From Sedimentisphaerales bacterium (GTDB lineage Bacteria; Planctomycetota; Phycisphaerae; Sedimentisphaerales; SG8-4): a DNA stretch of 7,392 bases. The stretch is from positions 1 through 7,392 of the forward strand of contig JAFGCA010000080.1 in NCBI GenBank assembly GCA_016932895.1, written 5' to 3'. Positions 5,232 to 7,392 of the stretch are shown here, in pieces (the first letter of the stretch is position 1; each line of letters opens with the position of its first letter). The position numbers and the translations under genes were made by a program. Below the pieces are notes generated by a model, which worked only from the letters and a program-made list of their open reading frames with translations, made no database searches and was not told the origin of the DNA.

Positions 5232-6560
5232 TCAGACGTTGTCCTCAATGACCCAGGGGCTGCGATACGTGCGCTTGATGTACTGGTTTGCCTGCTCGGG
5301 ATACTTGAACGACTCGGTGCTCGCATCGAACGCCAGCCTCTGATTTCCAAGGCGATAGGCGATGTTGGCCATGTGACAAAGCAGCACGGACTGGTGTCCC
5401 ATCTCCACGTCGGTGTTGGGTCGTTTTCGTGTGCGAATGCAGTCGATGAAGTTGTCCTGGTGCTCCTTGTCGCCCTGCCGGCCGTATTCGGAGTGCACCA
5501 GTTCGCCGCCGGCGTCGTAGGCCTGCCAGCCTCCGCCGTGCCGGCCGAAATACATGAAACCTTCGGTTCCCAGGACCTCCACTTTCGTACTGCTGAACGG
5601 CCAATCCGGAAACTGGTCGGAATCGCGCACGCTCCCGGGCGTCTTCTTCATGTAGGGTGTCCACAGGGCCGCCTCCAGCATCAACGTCAGTTGGTCATAC
5701 TCAAACAGGGCGAGCTGGGTGTCGGGCGTTTCCCTGCCGTCGCGCAACGCGTTGACGCCTCCCATGTGAGCGATCGTCCTGGGGTAGGGAATGTCGTCGA
5801 TGAGGTACCGGGCCAGATCGATCTGGTGAACGGCGTCGCCGGCGATGGGGCCGCAGCTATACTCCCATTGATTCAACCACCAGCGGGACGGATTGTAGGG
5901 GAGCTTGGGCGCCGGGCCGCACCACAGGTCGTAATCGAATCCGTCGGGCACCGGCGCGTCGGGGGCTTGCTTCTGCTTCGGATGCTGCATCATGTTATAC
6001 ACGCGGACGAGGTAAATGTCCCCCAGTTTGCCGGATTGAATGTATTGCTTGGCCTTGTGGACGTATGGGGCGCTGCGCGACTGCATGCCCACCTGCACGA
6101 CGCGTTTGTACTTGCGGGCGGCCTCGACCATTTTCCGGCCTTCCCATATGTTATGTGCGAGCGGTTTTTCCACGTAGACATCTTTGCCGGCCTGGCAGGC
6201 CCGGATCGTTCCCAGTCCGTGCCAGTGGTCGGGCGTGGCGTTGATGAGCACATCGACGTTCTTGTCGTCGAGGATGCGGCGGAAGTCCTGTACCAGCTTC
6301 GGCTCTCTTTCCTGCGCTTCTTCCACGGCCACCCGCGCGCGAGCGAAGCGCCGCGTATTGGGATCGCAGAGATAGGCCACTTCGGCGTCGGGGCGCTCGG
6401 CGAACTTCTCCGCTAAATAGGTGCCTCGTCCGCCCAGTCCCATCACGCCAATAATCACCTTCTCATTGGCCGCCCGGCTTTGCTTCTGCGAGAGCACCGC
6501 AATGCCTGCCGCCGCGCCAACCGAACTCTTCATGAAGTCTCGCCGATTCAGTGATTTCAT
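5232..6560 (-). CDS. Tat-exported Gfo/Idh/MocA-family oxidoreductase
   Basis: This 442-residue protein would be an NAD(P)-dependent dehydrogenase acting on a sugar, inositol or similar polyol; the substrate cannot be read from the sequence. The N-terminus carries a twin-arginine signal (NRRDFMK, residues 5-11, followed by a small hydrophobic run 14-23), so it is probably exported folded with its cofactor. The Rossmann fold begins at 34: GVMGLGGRG (38-46) for dinucleotide binding, then CDPN (65-68), ATPDHWH (108-114) and the hallmark VEKPLAHN (130-137). The C-terminal domain has PSRWWLNQWEY and GPIAGDAVHQIDLARYL, with D242, H245 and D248 as active-site candidates. The start at 6560 is fixed by AAGGAG (6572-6567) 6 nt upstream; an in-frame upstream ATG at 6626 lies within the preceding gene. 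Related Tat-exported members include GH109, but I see no basis to assign that activity. It is co-transcribed after the nitrilase-family gene. Confidence 0.92.
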   Translation of the reverse strand: MKSLNRRDFMKSSVGAAAGIAVLSQKQSRAANEKVIIGVMGLGGRGTYLAEKFAERPDAEVAYLCDPNTRRFARARVAVEEAQEREPKLVQDFRRILDDKNVDVLINATPDHWHGLGTIRACQAGKDVYVEKPLAHNIWEGRKMVEAARKYKRVVQVGMQSRSAPYVHKAKQYIQSGKLGDIYLVRVYNMMQHPKQKQAPDAPVPDGFDYDLWCGPAPKLPYNPSRWWLNQWEYSCGPIAGDAVHQIDLARYLIDDIPYPRTIAHMGGVNALRDGRETPDTQLALFEYDQLTLMLEAALWTPYMKKTPGSVRDSDQFPDWPFSSTKVEVLGTEGFMYFGRHGGGWQAYDAGGELVHSEYGRQGDKEHQDNFIDCIRTRKRPNTDVEMGHQSVLLCHMANIAYRLGNQRLAFDASTESFKYPEQANQYIKRTYRSPWVIEDNV

Positions 6561-6566
6561 CTTGTG

Positions 6567-6573
6567 CTCCTTA
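6567..6573 (-). promoter_or_regulatory. Stop codon fused with Shine-Dalgarno (TAAGGAG)
   Basis: On the minus strand the TAA stop of the upstream gene (6573-6571) shares two bases with the AAGGAG of the oxidoreductase gene, whose ATG follows 6 nt later. Such an overlap favours translational coupling of the two proteins. Confidence 0.75.
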
Positions 6574-7392
6574 TTCCATGTTCCCCGGCTTGTGGCGATG
6601 CGCCAGGGCCCGGTCAAAATAGTCATCCAGAAGTTCGATTTCGAATTCTCCGATCATCTCGTCCACCGTCTTGGTCTCGTGCTTGCTGGTGATCAGCACC
6701 GAGCCCAGGCAGCCGGGGTCGCTGATGTCCACACGCGGGCCGTACTTGGCGTTGAGCTTTCTCAGACGTTCCCAGTTGTAATCCAGGTGTGCCACGGCGC
6801 AGTCGAGATTGACGGTGGCGACTGCGTAGTCGAAGTAGTTCGTCGTGGATACGACCACGCGCCCTAAAGGGTCGCGGATCTCGGAGAAGGTCCCTCGGCC
6901 CGCGATGGCGCCGACGAAATGGCACCGGCAGGAATAGGCCCAATAGGCCTGCATCAATCCGCCATGGTACATCGAGGAGAACAGGATCAGGTCGGGTTGT
7001 GCCTTGGCATATTTGAGCCTGAGTTCATCGAAGTTCAGGTCGAAGCAGATGGCCATGGCGACCCGCCCGAAATCGCATTCGAAGACGGGGGCCTCCCGGC
7101 CACAGAGGATGCGGTTGTCGATCTCTCCGATGGTCGGGTGGTTCTTGTTGTATATCCCGGCGACATGGCCACTGCGGTCGATCAGCACGCTGGAATTGCG
7201 CCAGGTGCCGTCCGGCATCACGCGGTGCGCCGAATAGACGATATAGCAGCGGTTCTCCCGTGCTACGCTGGCGAAGAAGTCCCTGACCTGGTTCTGGCGG
7301 ACCTGATAATACCTCCCTTGTTGTTCGCGGCTGAATCCGCTCGGTCGGTCGGACGCTTCCGGAACGACGATCAAATCGGGCTTGTCCGGCAG
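6571..7392 (-). CDS. Nitrilase-superfamily carbon-nitrogen hydrolase, 5' end off the window
   Basis: The frame is open to the window edge, so this is the C-terminal 273 residues; about 30-50 N-terminal residues are probably missing. The superfamily Glu-Lys-Cys triad is visible: Glu in LIVVPEAS (codon 7359-7357), Lys in IYNKNHPTIGE (codon 7146-7144) and nucleophile Cys in VAMAICFDLNFDE (codon 7047-7045), followed by the PDLILFSSMYHGG strand. Members hydrolyse amides, nitriles or carbamoyl compounds, usually in the cytoplasm as oligomers; the substrate here is unknown. The tail (about the last 60 residues, from YNWERLRKLNAKYGPRVDI) is longer than in compact amidases. A TTG at 7374 is unlikely to be the start because the preceding residues LPDKPD fit the conserved strand before the catalytic Glu. 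It is the first of two coupled minus-strand genes in view. Confidence 0.88.
   Translation of the reverse strand: MPDKPDLIVVPEASDRPSGFSREQQGRYYQVRQNQVRDFFASVARENRCYIVYSAHRVMPDGTWRNSSVLIDRSGHVAGIYNKNHPTIGEIDNRILCGREAPVFECDFGRVAMAICFDLNFDELRLKYAKAQPDLILFSSMYHGGLMQAYWAYSCRCHFVGAIAGRGTFSEIRDPLGRVVVSTTNYFDYAVATVNLDCAVAHLDYNWERLRKLNAKYGPRVDISDPGCLGSVLITSKHETKTVDEMIGEFEIELLDDYFDRALAHRHKPGNME

Noticed and set aside
5061..6416. A 451-codon plus-strand open frame across the oxidoreductase gene
   Set aside because: It is antisense to a clear Gfo/Idh/MocA gene with Tat signal and EKP motif. Its start overlaps the GH99 3' end and it runs through the dispersed repeats (CHCERSEAIY).
5232..6560. Assignment of the oxidoreductase as GH109 alpha-N-acetylgalactosaminidase
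   Set aside because: GH109 shares the fold and Tat signal, but I see no feature specific to it rather than the wider Gfo/Idh/MocA family, which is very abundant in planctomycetes.
1..7392. CRISPR arrays, tRNA or rRNA genes, full insertion sequences
   Set aside because: No regularly spaced direct repeats, cloverleaf with a TTCGA-type arm, rRNA-like block or transposase gene was seen on either strand.

Overview
The window is about 60% GC and looks like the chromosome of an anaerobic or marine Planctomycetota (Phycisphaerae/Sedimentisphaerales-like) bacterium. That placement is an inference from four things: a ThiD2-ThiE fusion, secreted glycoside-hydrolase-like proteins, a Tat-exported Gfo/Idh/MocA oxidoreductase, and two families of short dispersed repeats. 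No marker gene fixes the taxonomy.

Layout: (1) 1-478 holds no supportable gene, only hairpins and a good -10 box close to the next gene. (2) 479-1549 (+) is a ThiD2-ThiE fusion for thiamine phosphate synthesis, probably read from a leaderless or near-leaderless mRNA. (3) 1550-1746 is a nested inverted-repeat region. A REPIN-like REP pair (1633-1706) with GTAG ends lies inside a perfect 15-bp outer inverted repeat (1563-1577/1709-1723), and a 24-codon ORF with its own ribosome binding site overlaps the left side. (4) 1747-3357 and about 3373-5142 (+) encode two secreted proteins 15 nt apart: an unassigned TIM-barrel/glycosidase-like protein and a GH99-family endo-alpha-mannosidase-like enzyme with an extra C-terminal domain of about 225 residues. 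(5) 5143-5231, between convergent transcription units, holds two different dispersed repeats: the 'CERSEAI' type and a lone REP half. (6) On the minus strand, a nitrilase-superfamily hydrolase (6571 to the window edge, 5' end missing) is followed by a Tat-signal Gfo/Idh/MocA oxidoreductase (5232-6560). The stop codon of the first overlaps the Shine-Dalgarno of the second.

Working together (inference): the two plus-strand secreted proteins plausibly attack an extracellular alpha-mannan or mannose-rich glycan. The minus-strand pair may modify sugars or amides in the envelope or cytoplasm. Opposite orientation means these are two operons, not one. The thiamine gene appears to be an unrelated neighbour.

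The least explained items are the 1747-3357 protein (a possible new glycosidase family), the C-terminal extension on the GH99 protein, the leaderless thiamine gene and the nested repeat at 1563-1723.
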